Shown here piece by piece: positions 21,830-34,227 of a stretch of 64,000 nucleotides of DNA. The stretch covers positions 1,014,511-1,078,510 of the forward strand of contig JAQFVV010006309.1 in assembly GCA_028023455.1 (NCBI GenBank), written 5' to 3'. This DNA is from Epiperipatus broadwayi. Taxonomy: Eukaryota; Onychophora; Udeonychophora; Euonychophora; Peripatidae. Position numbers and translations under genes: made by a program. Position 1 is the first letter of the stretch. Each line of letters opens with the position of its first letter. The notes beneath the pieces were generated by a model. It searched no databases. It saw nothing but the letters and a program-made list of their open reading frames with translations, and was not told the origin of the DNA.

Positions 21830-22520
21830 GTGGTTGTTGTAGATCGTGCGCTGATAACGGAGGAAGTTAATTAACGTAATGGCAGATGATAATTCCAAGA
21901 AATATTTGCTGATTGCAAATATTTCTGGATAAAAGACGTTACCTTGTTGGACAAGGATTAATTGCTACAGTTATCAGCAAGCAATAAAAGACGGTGTAAC
22001 AACTAGCAGAGAAAAGCAGTTTTTGAGTAGACAGTTATTTGAGTACAACACCAGTAGACGTCTAGTAGTATTTGAGTAGAGATATCTCACGTCAGTGCTT
22101 GCGGTTTATGACCAGCACCCAGTGGAAAGGTAGTCCACAGGTGTAGCTGAAAGAGCCCACAGAGATGGTGAGACCACAGCGGAGATATAGAGGGCATTCG
22201 TTGCAGAGTAGAGCATTCATTGCAGAGCAGAGCATTAGTTGCAGAGTAGAGCATTCGTTGCAGAGCAGGGCATTCATTGCAGAGTAGAGCATTCATTGCA
22301 GAGCAGAGCATTAGTTGCAGAGTAGAGCATGCATTGCAGAGCAGAGCATTAGTTGCAGAGCAGAGCATTTGTTGCAGAGCAGAGCATTCATTGCAGAACA
22401 TCCATTGCCAGAGAACTATGGAGATAGAGTGTTGCAACCTATTTGCTATTCAGACTAAGTAAAATATTGTGTATATTTATTTGATGACTGCACAGACATT
22501 CTTGCGGGATATAACAATAG
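21830..22520 (+). other. GC/CpG-richer island, possible LTR or exon fragment
   Basis: Much richer in CpG than its surroundings (gatcgtgcgctgataacgg, gacgtctag, ctcacgtcag). It includes 'caataaaagacgg' at 21985-21997, which could serve as a TATA-like or polyadenylation motif, and ends near 'cttgcgggatataaca' (22501-22516). The composition resembles the promoter part of the E1 LTR, but I find no partner repeat in the window. It contains a minisatellite. Confidence 0.3.
22190..22400. repeat. 19-bp minisatellite (about 11 units)
   Basis: The unit is gagcattcattgcagagca, with variants at base 8-10 (tca, tta, tcg, ttt, gca) and an alternating final gca/gta. The array is in frame with nothing recognisable; translated forms such as repeated CNE/CNA motifs are artefacts of a 19-bp period read in threes. 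Confidence 0.85.
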
Positions 22521-24449
22521 ATCTAATGAGTTATGAAATGATTACAAATACTCAAATACTGTGAATTTAATATGATTAGGCATAAACCATTACTGTCACT
22601 TATATTAATAATTTACAAACTAATCAGTTTTCATATATATGTATTTCCATACGATTGATCAAATCAATAAATTTTTCTAAATCTTAATATTCATTACATA
22701 AGTATTTAACTTTACCAATAATTCACATTATTCATACTAAATTTCCAATAGTGATTTTTATAAAAATATCCTTAAACTAAGCATATATATATATGTTTCA
22801 AAAAATTAAGAATTATTTATATGCCATGTTTATTTGAGGATCTTTAATCTAAAACCTTGATATTAACACATTACCTCAATTATATTCTTTAATGCTATTA
22901 AATAATAACAGATTACAGTTACTATATTTAAAGGAAAGTTATTTTAAAATTACACTCATATTTATAGACATGACTATTACAGTTACATTTAGAGACTTTA
23001 TTTTACAGAATTTTAATTAATTGAGAAATAATAATTTATGAATGTTCATTAAAGATAGCTAGCTTAAGGAATTTATTAGATTTTAATAGAGATTTATAGA
23101 ACTCTACAGTGAAGAAATATTACAAATCTTTTCCTAGGCTGAGTTGTCTGGCATTTGAATAGGCTCTGGCACTTCTCTAGATGGGCTCCTCTTCCATGAT
23201 GTCCCCCCATGACAGGAGTTGGTATTTGGAACTTCTCAAGCCTTTCAGTGATAATGATTGCTGTGGTGCATGCAGGATGGACTGAAGATTACTGATCTAC
23301 TATAGAAAGATGGCAAATTGGGGACCTTTCTAGCCACTTATATCAAAATTTTCATGGGCATAGCTTCCTGTGGCAACTTGCTTGAATTTTATTGTAGAGA
23401 GCACTTTAGTGCCAAAATATGGGGTTTATATACTAAAATTTTACTCCTCAACTACATTTGCCTACAAGGCAGGTTTGCAGCATCAGATCTATTAACTTCT
23501 CTTATTTAAAATTATAAAATTTAGCTCCTTTGTTGTTATATTTCATAATCAGATACTTTCATCTTAGTAAAGCAAAGGCAATCCCCAAGTGAATAAAAAC
23601 TAGTGCTGCATGATTGTGTTGGCTTTTACTAAGGTGTACATTAAAATATGTTATTTTTAAAATTAACATTTAACCTACATGCAATTAATATTTACTAAGG
23701 CAATAAATCCAAAGCATGTGTGGTTGACCTCTACAGGACTTAACTACAAGCTTATGCATTGTAAGAAAAGACATGCAATTTTAAACAGGTGCATGTGGGA
23801 TGATTTCTTTTAATGGAAACTGTTTTAAAATTTAGAAATTTATAAATTGTTGCATAAACATTTTATTATACATGTATGCTGGTCACCTGTGGAATTATAC
23901 ATATATATATGTGATTTAAAACAAATAATGTATTAAATTGATACACATTAATTTATAATAAATTAAAGATTTAAAAATATATATATAATTGTGCTGTAAC
24001 CTGACAAATCTATTATACGCTATAGTTTACACTTGCATAGTATATATGTATGCTGATACATATATAATGATGTTTACACAGATGTAGCTTTAATTAAATA
24101 AACAGAAATGTAGATACATGTGTACTTGATGGGGTTTAAAGCTAGAGTAGGTACTACTGTAGACATAGTAGATGAAACAGGATGTGTGACAAAATAGACC
24201 ATCTTTCTTTAGGCATAATCCATCAATTTTAAGTTTTTATTTAAATTTGAATATAGCTACATTCCATGAATATTTTATTGATTAAACAAACCTATTACAA
24301 AGACTGCAGCAATGACCCCATGTGTTACCAACATATTTAGAACCATAATCTAAAATGATCTTGTTATTTAAAATATTAAATTGTCTAAATGATACACAAG
24401 TAATTGCAATGACACTCTGATATGAACGTCTACATTAAAATTATACTCA
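22521..24449. other. Unassigned DNA with a GC-richer patch
   Basis: No gene can be supported. 23130-23510 is GC-richer (tgatgtccccccatgacagg, ggcaggtttgcagcatcag) but has no open frame longer than 63 codons (23318-23509, unrecognised). It could be a decayed element. Confidence 0.35.
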
Positions 24450-25160
24450 AAAATTTGAGATATGCAAGTTAATATAAAAAGGTATAAGAAAAAACAAACT
24501 TATACTTAATAGCACTAAGCTAGGTTTTGACTAATTCTCATGAGAATCATAATGCAGAGTAAAACTTCACAGTTGAAAGTCCAAATATATAATGGTGGAA
24601 AAATATATAAATTTATCTTGTATGCAAATTATATGTTCCATTTATTTGATAATGGGATGCAAGTCTTTTATGTTAATTGAATGTGGGTCTGTTGCAATAT
24701 CATGTTAATAGGTCAACAAGAATTGCCCAGCATACCTATTTATATAAAAAAGCAAAACTATGTCATGAACACAAGTCTATCTTTGTCAAATGTGACATGG
24801 CTATAGGATCAAACATGAGATGGCTATGGAACATGCCTTTTCTTCCTCTAATGTTAAAATAGCATGCACAGAGAGAGATGATAAAAAAAAATTGAAAGAG
24901 GCATGAGTGATTGCAAAGGGGCTACATTTAATTAACAGAAAAGACTGTTGCATTCCACTATAAAAGAAATGGAACATATAATTTGCATACTGGGACAAAT
25001 TTATATATTTCTCCACCACTGTATATTTGAACTCTCAACTGTGAGGTTTTATTCTGCACTATGATTCTAGAGAGAATCTGCCAAAAGCTAGCTTAGTGTT
25101 ATTAAATATAAATTTGGTTTTTCTTATACCTTTTCATATTAATTTGCATATCTCAAGTTT
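24450..25160 (+). mobile_element. Penelope-like fragment with inverted arms
   Basis: 24450-24661 matches 24949-25160 in inverted orientation (tgagatatgcaagttaatat, aaggtataagaaaaa, actaagctag, gtggaaaaatatataaat, attatatgttccattt). The loop and the inner part of the right arm carry the coding relic described next. Penelope-like elements are known to have terminal repeats in direct or inverted arrangement, so this could be one terminus of such an element. Confidence 0.5.
24677..24978 (+). pseudogene. Penelope-like GIY-YIG region, decayed
   Basis: Frame 24677-24862 reads GLLQYHVNRSTRIAQHTYL and HEHKSIFVKCDMAI, resembling the stretch after the GIY-YIG core (a histidine-rich 'IAQH', then 'E..S..V/VKC'). 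After a frame change, 24880-24978 reads KKLKEA, a stop, VIAKGL, INRKDCC, a stop, KKW, a clear parallel to 20936-21097. The stops and frameshift make it dead. The identification rests on pattern similarity only. Confidence 0.42.
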
Positions 25161-26559
25161 TCAACTATTACATAGCTATATGAAAAGAGCTAACTTTTTA
25201 TATTTATAAATATATCTTAATGAAATAACATTATCACTAAATAAACTACTGTAGCTATTAATAATATTAAATTATTTATCTCATAGAGTTTTAATAAAAT
25301 ATGCATCACTAATTAGAAATGTTTAATTGTTTCCAATGAAATGTAAAGTCTAAAGATGTGTCATATTTTCTAGGTTCTGACTTTGATATATAAAGCTATT
25401 TCTTTTTTTTTTACTTTTTTCTGGATATAAAATTTATCAAGATGTTTAAATATAGTGAAGTCTATGCATACTTACATTGAGACAATAATACGTCATATAT
25501 TACTAAATTTTATATTTCTATAAATTTGTAGAGGAACTCTTTGATAAGTTTCTGTACAAGTGATATAAAGCTTTCTAATTGATAGAGCTGGTTGAATATA
25601 TAAAGTGTCTGAAGGGTTTTCCAGGGTAGTGATTAGAACGTGAATTATTGTCCATATATGAAATTCCCTGCTTAGACTCCACTTTTTCAATATAATATGA
25701 CCATTATACTTTTCAATTGCTGGTTTTTGATCAACTCTGGCAGAATAAATTTCTTTCACATCTTTCTGAGAATATTTTAAAAAATAACCAAATAAAGTTA
25801 TCTTATTTTTCTAATTTTCCAATTACCACATAATTTATATGTTGCACTTTTCTTAGCTATACAAAGAGAATAGAACACTTATAACAATAACATAAATGTT
25901 TCATCTTACAATAGAGGTTAATTAATCTGTACCAAAATTTAAAAAAAAAAAAACATTAAAAAAAAACAACAATAACATAAATCATAAATAACTATGATTA
26001 AATGAAAAGAAAATAAGTCAACATTTTAAAGTAAACACAAACATAAAAAATAAAATCCTGATTGCATTTACTAATCAATCCTATAAAACATATGGTTAAA
26101 TGAATAAAAACTATACATAACCCTTCCATTCTTATAATGTATTATTCTGTTTCTAAGTATTCATAAATTGGTATATTTCTAATCATTATCATGATATAAG
26201 GTCACACCCTTTTTCTACCATAACACTTCTCTAAAATAAAAAATCTTAATTCTTTCATTATTAAAAAAAACATTTATGCAGATTATTTTTAGATCTATTA
26301 CATAAGTTTCTTGATATAACACTACTTTGTATTTTGCTATACTAAATAGTTTACTTTGGATTGTAGTAGAAAAAAGAATACATATTGTGAGACTTATAAG
26401 AAATATCATCAATTAGCATCTTTTTAAATTCTTGAAAGACTGAACACCAAAGAAAAAATCATTCAAGTAATTCTTATTAATAATCTTGTAAATAATTGCA
26501 GAAATATATGGAATCATTGACCAATGATTATCATTTATATTATGCTTGGTATTTCCATC
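25161..26559. other. AT-rich DNA, no supported gene
   Basis: An 88-codon frame at 25493-25759 (minus) has no recognisable domain and could be chance or a fragment. Otherwise plain AT-rich sequence. Confidence 0.4.
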
Positions 26560-26780
26560 ATATTTTACAATAAACATCACATGATCCTAAGATCTAGATG
26601 CAGTGCTCTCAGATCCAAAGCTCCTCACTGATGCAGGACACAAGCCAGAAACTAGTCTGGGGATATTGGATGAGTAGGCATTAGATAGGGATTTTATGCA
26701 CAAGCCTTCTGGCATCCATTGATTACTCTGTTTAGCACAGGTGGCAATACTGTATGGAGAGTTTTGCTCTGTTTATTTTA
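26560..26780 (+). repeat. Interspersed repeat, family of 545-780
   Basis: Contains 'ggatattggatgagtaggca', 'agatagggattttatgcac' and 'ccttctggcatccattgatt', reverse complements of parts of 545-780. It ends 'gtatggagagttttgctctg', like the arms of 27281-27485. Non-coding. Confidence 0.55.
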
Positions 26781-27280
26781 CAATAAACTATTTTTCTTGT
26801 TGGTATAAAATGTAAAGTTTGTGCCTGATCAATAATTCACAGCTAATATTAAATATTTTATTTCTTTGCATTAATAAATCATAAAATTTTATATAATTCA
26901 AATTACTTTTGTATTTTATAAATTTATTTCAAAATATGATGTATTACACCACATATTAAATATTTAAGCAGTAGCATCTTCTGATCCATGCATAAATACA
27001 TCATTTACATATCTAATGTATATAAAAGTCTGGATTTATAGTGATTAAATGCTCCTTGTCTTAATGTTGTGACTGTAAAGCTATGAACAATATCACTAAT
27101 TGGCAATTCCATTAACCACAATTTCTCCAAAACTTATCTTTAGTAATTGCCATTAAATCTTTATTATTCCAATTCAATACACATATACTATACATTTAGC
27201 TTTACTAATATGTATATTATTCTTTGTTAATAAATCTTGTATAACTGTAATATTTTATAAATGATTAATTAAATCATAAA
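26781..27280. other. AT-rich DNA, no feature seen
   Basis: Nothing recognisable. Confidence 0.45.
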
Positions 27281-27485
27281 GTTTACACAGAGAATAAAAT
27301 CTCTATACAGTAGCGCCACTCAGTGCAAACTAGAGTAATCAATGGATGCAGGAAGGTTTATGCCAAAAATCCCTATCTAGTGCCTACTCATAGGGATTTT
27401 CTGCACAAATCTTCCTGAATACAATGAATACTCTGGCTTGCACTGAATGGCACTATTGTATTGAGAGTTTAGTCTCTGTGTAAAC
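27281..27485. mobile_element. Near-perfect palindromic fold-back element
   Basis: Starts gtttacacagag and ends ctctgtgtaaac. The arms (27281-27380 and 27392-27485) contain 'ctctatacagtagcgccact', 'aatcaatggatgcaggaagg' and 'aaaaatccctat', with a loop of about ten bases near 'ctagtgcctactc'. It is the two-armed version of the repeat seen singly at 545-780 and 26560-26780. Confidence 0.75.
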
Positions 27486-29079
27486 AGCTTGTATAAGCAT
27501 AAAGAATGGTATTCATGTAATGTTTAGTGGTTTAAATAATAAAGTTCTTGCCATTTTCTTTTTTTTAAAATTTATATTAAAACTTGCGGTTTTTATAATT
27601 TCACAAAGGACTTAATTATACACTAGCCTAACCCAAATTCACTTTCTAAGAATTGGGATATTGATTTTAAAGAGATATAGTGATCGGATTTTTCAATATC
27701 TATTATAAGTCACACTGAAAAAGTTTACATAATATAACATTATTTTCTTGTAAAAGTTTTATTAAATATAACATCTTAATACAATATTTATAAATTGATT
27801 CTTAATTGTGACTGTTTATAATAATCAATTCTATGTTTCTGATTTAATTTTTTATCATGCATATTTTGATCATAAATATTTGTTCTTTATTTTCCTTCAA
27901 GCATAATAATTTATTGTAGTTAAACATTGACTTAAATTATTTTATTTTGTTTTATTTTAATGTTGTAGCAAAGATTCATTCAAAATTAATATTAGCATTT
28001 GTGAAACTTGTTTGAAATCGATTTAGATTAACTATAAATTTGTAAGCTCCTTCTGAATTAGTAATTATGTCAAGATGTAGGTTAAACTAGGAATTTCCAC
28101 AGATCTAAGTTCATACTTCATCAACTATTTCTATTCATATAATATATTTGTATTCAACCTATTTATAATTATCATTATTTTTGAATGATACAACTTTTTT
28201 TATGTTGCCAAAAATTTTAATTTAGTTTCATATTTATAATCTAATTTACTTTTTAATTTAAAACATCATATTTTTATTTCTTGAAGTAGGTTATAATTGA
28301 CTTAATTTTTTTCATTGATTAATCTTCATGTATAAACTTTTTTGCTATATCTCTTATATATATTTTAGAATAATTATTCTTAACAGAAAAGTCAGATTCA
28401 ATTAGAAAAGATTTCTAATTGTATATTTTTAAAATTTTAAAGGATTTCTTTACTATAATAATTTCTTTACATAGTTTTAATAGTTGCAGTCACTATTCAA
28501 AATATAAGAAAAATTAAAATAAATCAATAACATTTGTAATTAATATATATAAAAGAATAAATTGGAGCCAAATAACTAACTATTAATAACCAAGCATGCT
28601 TCAATGCTATATTATAGCCACAGATTATGGCTGCTATATAAAATTATATTTATTAACAAAATTTTCAGAATGTTCTCAGATTCAGACTACTTGATCATTG
28701 AATCATGGTATACTTTTTGCCATCATACTCTTCGCAAACAATCATTATTCTTTAAGGACCAAAATCATTCCAATATTTCTTTTTTCAATAAAAATAAACT
28801 GAAATCTGATGGATTATGCTTAGATATATTATATAAATATAACTTACATCAGCATAGTCATATGCTTAAATAAACCAATAGGATATAAGCAATCTGTTGT
28901 CAAGGCAACACTACTATTAGACAGTAAATAAAATGCTTATTGCAGTCATTCTTTGAAAACAATATATTGCAAGTATTTTATTGGTTTGGTTAAGCTATGC
29001 TAATATAATTTACATGTAATCACTAATTAGATGTGGGATTTTTGGTCTGATATTAATATATATAAATTAAATTAAAAAT
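27486..29079. other. AT-rich DNA with one X-box-like repeat copy
   Basis: No supported gene; the 89-codon frame at 28604-28873 is unrecognised. 28869-28930 (tctgttgtcaaggcaacac) belongs to the same degenerate family as copies at 40056-40620. Confidence 0.4.
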
Positions 29080-29092
29080 AAACATAACTATA

Positions 29093-30446
29093 AACAGTGA
29101 GGATTGCCAATTCCTCTACAAGCTTTATGATAAATGCTTAGCCAGAGCCAGCACTTAAAATATCTCTGTCAGGAACCCCTCCCCAAACCCCTGACCATGG
29201 TTTCGTGCTTTGGCACTCCTCAGAGAGGTGTCAGGGTAGGTTCAGACACTAGATCTAAAAATACCAACCCAAAGCCAAGCACTTAGCTAAAAGTTATCTA
29301 TTGAGTGGAAAATCTGAAATTTTCAGACATCTACATGTCTTCAAACCCAGCTATCCAACTCAAATAGCTATATGGGGCTGATAGATCTTCAGCCATACCA
29401 TATATTAGTAGTCATAGCAATATAAAATTGCATAAGACTTTTGGCAGAGACTATAAATAGTCAAAATAAGAGTCATAGATCAATTCATAGATCACATGAC
29501 CCTATTTCTTAAGCTTGTAAGTTATAAACAGTGAGGATTGCCATTCCTCTACAAGCTTTATGATAAATGCTTAGCCAGAGCCAGCACTAAATGCTTAGCC
29601 AGAGCCAGCACTTAAAACATCTCTGTCAGGAACCCCTCCCCAAACCCCTGACCATGGTTTCGTGTTTTGGCACTCCTCAGAGAGGTGTCAGGGTAGGTTC
29701 AGACACTAGATCTAAAAATACCAACCCAAAGCCAAGCACTTAGCTAAAAGTTATCTATTGAGTGGAAAATTTGAAATTTTCAGACATCTACATGTCTTCA
29801 AACCCAGCTATCCAACTCAAATAGCTATATGGGGCTGATAGATCTTCAGCCATACCATATTAGTAGTCATAGCAATATAAAATTGCATAAGACTTTTGGC
29901 AGAGACTATCATAAAGCTTGTAGAGGAATTGGCAATCCTCACTGTTTATAACTTACAAGCTTAAGAGATAGGGTCATGTGATCTATGAATTGATCTATGA
30001 CTCTTATTTTGACTATTTATAGTCTCTGCCAAAAGTCTTATGCAATTTTATATTGCTATGACTACTAATATATGGTATGGCTGAAGATCTATCAGCACCA
30101 TATAGCTATTTGAGTTGGATAGCTGGGTTTGAAGACATGTAGATGTCTGAAAATTTCAAATTTTCCACTCAATAGATAACTTTTAGCTAAGTGCTTGGCT
30201 TTGGGTTGGTATTTTTAGATCTAGTGTCTGAACCTACCCTGACACCTCTCTGAGGAGTGCCAAAGCACAAAACCATGGTCAGGGGTTTGGGGAGGGGTTC
30301 CTGACAGAGATATTTTAAGTGCTGGCTCTGGCTAAGCATTTATCATAAAGCTTGTAGAGGAATTGGCAATCCTCACTGTTTATAACTTACAAGCTTAAGA
30401 GATAGGGTCATGTGATCTATGAATTGATCTATGACTTTTTTTGACT
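29093..30446. mobile_element. Three-unit fold-back insertion with 13-bp target duplication
   Basis: Flanked by the perfect duplication AAACATAACTATA (29080-29092 and 30447-30459). Inside are two direct units (29093-29522 and 29523-29908) followed by an inverted unit (about 29910-30446). Units are almost identical (aacagtgaggattgcc, ccctccccaaacccctgacc, gagaggtgtcagggtaggtt, aagccaagcacttagc, tatggggctgatag). The second unit carries a 21-bp tandem duplication (atgcttagccagagccagcac) near 29566-29612 and is cut short before the inversion. No ORF. A 13-bp duplication is longer than most DNA transposons make and closer to target-primed elements. Confidence 0.82.
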
Positions 30447-30459
30447 AAACATAACTATA

Positions 30460-32069
30460 GACTGGAATTAAATACAACAAACATCATAGCATCTAACATT
30501 AAATTTTTTAACAGTACTATTTGAATGTTGCTCAAATTCAAACTACTAAAAATAGTTTTCATTTATATTTGCTGATTTGAATTATTATGACATCCAGATA
30601 GTGCTACTGAAAAAATTACATAAAATGATTTTTATTTCCTATCTGCCTGATTTGAAACTTTATAACAGCCAGATGGCACTTCTGAAAAATCTATTATTAG
30701 ATAGTGATATATATCTGTTGAATTAAATATTCCTGTAAACTGTTAATATTATAGGTTATAAAAATAAGAGTATATCCATGTAAACAGAGATAACTTTTAA
30801 CCTTGGATGTTGCGAAGAAAGTATTGATTAATACTAATTGACAATTCCTGAGGTTTTTTTCATTAACCAATAATAGCTCTCTATTGTAGGAGGTGTTTCA
30901 ACAAGTGATATAAATGATATTCAAGTTTATTGTGCATAATTAATCATACTTTTGTATTTATGTTTAGGCTGAATATCACCTGCCATCAAAAATATAATGT
31001 TTTTTAAAGCCATTGTAAAAGCATTACAAGCATTGACACATAAAACCAAAACAGAAAATTTATAATATAGAAATTGAAATAAGAAAATCAATATGAAGTC
31101 AAAGGCTATAAATTTTTTTCCTAGTGGAAGACAGATGTTTGTTGATACTATCTGGTTTCTTAAAAGTCTCAGTAACTTCATTGGGTTTTTTTTTTGTTGG
31201 AGAATGTAATATCTGGGTAGGGTCATAGTGTTTGAAAAATTTGTATTATGACAAGTATTCATAGTATGGAGTAAGTATATCAATAATGATAAATGCTACT
31301 TTACTGTATTATCATAATTATGTTTCCCAGAATTTATACAATAATTACTCTCAACCATATAAAAGACTTCATAAACTTAGTATGGGATTTTATAAATTGA
31401 ATGAGCTACAAGAGGAGGAATGGATAGAATGTTATTTAATTTTTTGCTTAGTGGTATGTGCTATTCTTATGCTATAGCATTTGAGAATGCATCCAATATA
31501 AATAATAAAAGCTCTAATAATTAATTTTTTTTAAATATTATTATGATGATTGAGGCAGAATTAAGGCTTTATTTACGACTCTATTATTATGTCTATTAGC
31601 GAATAGTCTTAATAAAAAAAAACAAGAAAAGAAAAAACTATGTCTATTAGAGATTATATTTTTACCTATAGATTTTATAGATGATTTACTGAAAAACTTA
31701 ACGTCACGACTTTAACATTTAAAAAAAACATAGCTTTCTTTTTTCATATAACTTGTCACTTTTCTTTTATTCATCTGCAACCTTACACGTGTCTTGCTTT
31801 TTTAATTATTATTATAAAATAATTATCAAATAAAATATTCAGTCTATAAGAATAAATTTTGCAATAACAAATAGATTAAATTAAAACAATACAAATTAAA
31901 AAATATATTTTTGCAATTGTATATTTATAAATCTATAAATACATATTGCATCAAAATTTGATATCTTTTGTGTAAACAACTTTAATTAAGTTACGTCTCA
32001 AAAATTATAATACCATAGAGTCTTTAATGAGATGAATAGGAAATCATTTTCTAAAAATGCTTTACAAAC
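30460..32069. other. AT-rich DNA; inverted partner of 34595-34782
   Basis: 30720-30905 is an inverted match of 34595-34782 (gaattaaatatt, tatatccatgtaaa, actaattgacaattcctgagg). The 118-codon frame at 30927-31283 (minus) is unrecognised, partly hydrophobic, and not supported as a gene. Confidence 0.4.
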
Positions 32070-32077
32070 TAGTCAAG

Positions 32078-32159
32078 CGTGTGGCCTAGTGGTTAGCATA
32101 GCTGCTTCCGGGTTCGATTCCCGGTCCCGGTCAACGCATTTGACATATATAAAAAAAAA
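32078..32159 (+). repeat. tRNA-derived SINE, short
   Basis: A-box-like TGGCCTAGTGGTTAGCA at 32082-32098 and B box GGTTCGATTCC at 32111-32121, a Pol III internal promoter pair. The sequence then runs 'cggtcccggtcaacgcattt' to an A tract at 32151-32159. The boxes are too close for a full tRNA (anticodon arm lost), so it is not a functional tRNA gene. Confidence 0.72.
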
Positions 32160-33345
32160 GCCTTAACAAACTAAAACTTTGTTAGAAGATAAAACAATTT
32201 TTTTTATTATGATGTTTGAACAGATGGCCAAAATAAAAATGTTTCTCCATCCTCTCTCTGTTTTTATTTATTTATTGTTTTGAGTGAAGAAGCCATAATA
32301 AAAGTAAAACAAAGCAGCATTTTTAAAATTTGATCTTATATAAGTTATTACATAAACACTTTTAATGCCAAAATTGATAAACTTTTTTAAAGTAAATATA
32401 TCATAATTAAGATATCAAAAACGCTTAGTTCAAGTTTTAAGATATGTCTATAGTGAAGCGTTCCTTATTTAGCATTCCTAACACTAGAATTAATAAAAAA
32501 AAATTAAATGTATTACTTCAACTATACATTCACTTTAATTTATATATTAGACGTGAATCTTTTCAAATAAATTATATTAATAAATTTATTTTTTAAAAAA
32601 ATATTTTTGTTCTTTATGCATTCATTTATAAATTAGATTTACAAATTCATAATTTCTCTATTTATTCACCGTACTGTATTTAATCATTTACGTTAATAGA
32701 GGGCCTGACCATCATGAGCCTCCAATGCCTTAAGAAATCATTTTTCGGCATTAACAGTGAAAAATGGAATCATATCTATGCAACATTTCTATTCTTTAAT
32801 TATAAGTGTAGAAATGATGAATCTAATATTTTCATCACATTCTAGCTTTTATTTTTGTTATCATTTTCTTTTTTTTTTCTGGAATTAAAATGGACGCAAT
32901 CATTTATGACAGGCTGCTAATAATATATGTATATGTGAAATTATCTGAGCGGGTGCCAATATTTTCTTGCAGACATAACTTTCAAGTATTTTAATATTAA
33001 ACCAGACAAATTTTTTTATTACATAATATGTTTCAAATAATAAACATCTTCATTAGAAGTGATGAATATTTGAACACTCATATACATGGAGAATAGTAAA
33101 TAATTTTTATATTAATGTAAATTTTGAAATCTTTATATTTGTATTGTAAATTTAAAAAAAAAATATATATGAGCATAATTTAAATATCAAAACCAGCTTC
33201 ACAACATTAAACACTTTTTTCAAAAAATAGATACACCCATCATAATATTAAATTAAAAAAAAAAAAACAACAATATTTAATAATCAAAATTCCAAAGCAC
33301 ACTCGATTTTTTTATACTATTAAATTTCTAATTTAAAGCTCTCAA
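32160..33345. other. AT-rich DNA, no feature seen
   Basis: Nothing supportable was found. Confidence 0.45.
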
Positions 33346-33537
33346 ATGGTGGATTCTATTGTATGTGAAGAGCTTGATTGTTTAGTCATTTACTATGGTA
33401 AAAGTAAGGCTAGTTTGTCAATATGCTTTAGACAGCATATATATCAATGTAGAAAATCCAAATCTCAATACATTTTTTTTGTAATGAAAACAATTCTAAA
33501 TATTTATGTGTTGGTCTATTTACATCATCTAATATGA
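33346..33537 (+). pseudogene. Possible GIY-YIG endonuclease fragment
   Basis: The 63-codon frame reads CEELDCLVIYYGKSKASLS then FRQHIYQCRKSKS. This resembles a GIY-YIG core of Penelope type (C..C...YIG.TK.SL..R...H). The key glycine-rich YYG is present but the usual arginine of the 'R...H' pattern is changed. No RT is nearby. The fragment runs into the outer arm of the following fold-back. Confidence 0.33.
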
Positions 33538-34070
33538 GTATTGAATGCCTTTTAGAAAAAAAATAACTTTATTTAATACATTCAACTGTTAGCAATAGCA
33601 CACAGGCTAGTAAATGCACAATGTTTTGAGAGGTATTATTACCTCCTCTTTTTCAGATGTTTCTGGCCTGACCAGTGACAGGACTAGCATGGGAATCGAA
33701 CCTGAACCCTTAGATTCTTGAGTATTAAATTTTTAAGATAATGCTCTAACCAAATGAGCCATCCTGCCAAAGACAACAGTCAGTAGAAATTTTATATACT
33801 TATTTCTGAGAGCATTACCTTAAAATTCAATACTCAAGAATCTAAGGGTCCATGTTTAATTCCCATGCTAGTACTGTCACTGGCAGTTCAGCAACACCTG
33901 AAAAAGAAGGGAGAATAATATCTCTTGAAATATTGTGCATATACTAACCTGTGTGTTATTATTAAGAGTTGAATTTATTTGGAATATTTAAATAAAGTCA
34001 AATTTTCTAAGACATTCAATACTCATATTAGGTGGTGGAAATAGTCCAACATATAAATACAATTAAAACA
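33487..34070. mobile_element. Fold-back pair of tRNA-derived SINEs
   Basis: The left arm (33487-33770) is a minus-strand SINE: read in reverse it starts GGCAGGATGGCTCATTTGG (A box), has GGTTCGATTCC (B box), then 'catgctagtcctgtcactgg', 'tcaggccag' and 'ctcaaaacattgtgcat'. The right arm (about 33790-34070) is the same unit in plus orientation with a damaged head. Outer ends pair (aacacataaatatttag with aacatataaataca). The same unit forms the larger fold-back at 45745-46548. Confidence 0.72.
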
Positions 34071-34227
34071 ACATCATCACAAATCTTTAGGAAAGTCTAA
34101 ATATGTTTGTTGTTCTCAAAATATTAACATTATGTAATGAATCAAATAATAGGAAATAAAAAATTAAGAAAGACTGGTACATTGATAATTCTATTTGAAG
34201 TTGTTAACCTTTTTTTTTTATATCTTG

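Noticed and set aside
22087-22462. Cysteine/asparagine-repeat proteins on both strands over the minisatellite
   Set aside because: Open frames through a 19-bp tandem repeat on three frames are a repeat artefact.
30927-31283. 118-codon minus-strand frame as a membrane protein gene
   Set aside because: Hydrophobic stretches are expected in AT-rich frames; no domain, splice signal or homologous copy was seen.
32078-32159. Functional tRNA gene
   Set aside because: A and B boxes are present but the distance is too short and no cloverleaf can be drawn; the A tail marks a SINE.
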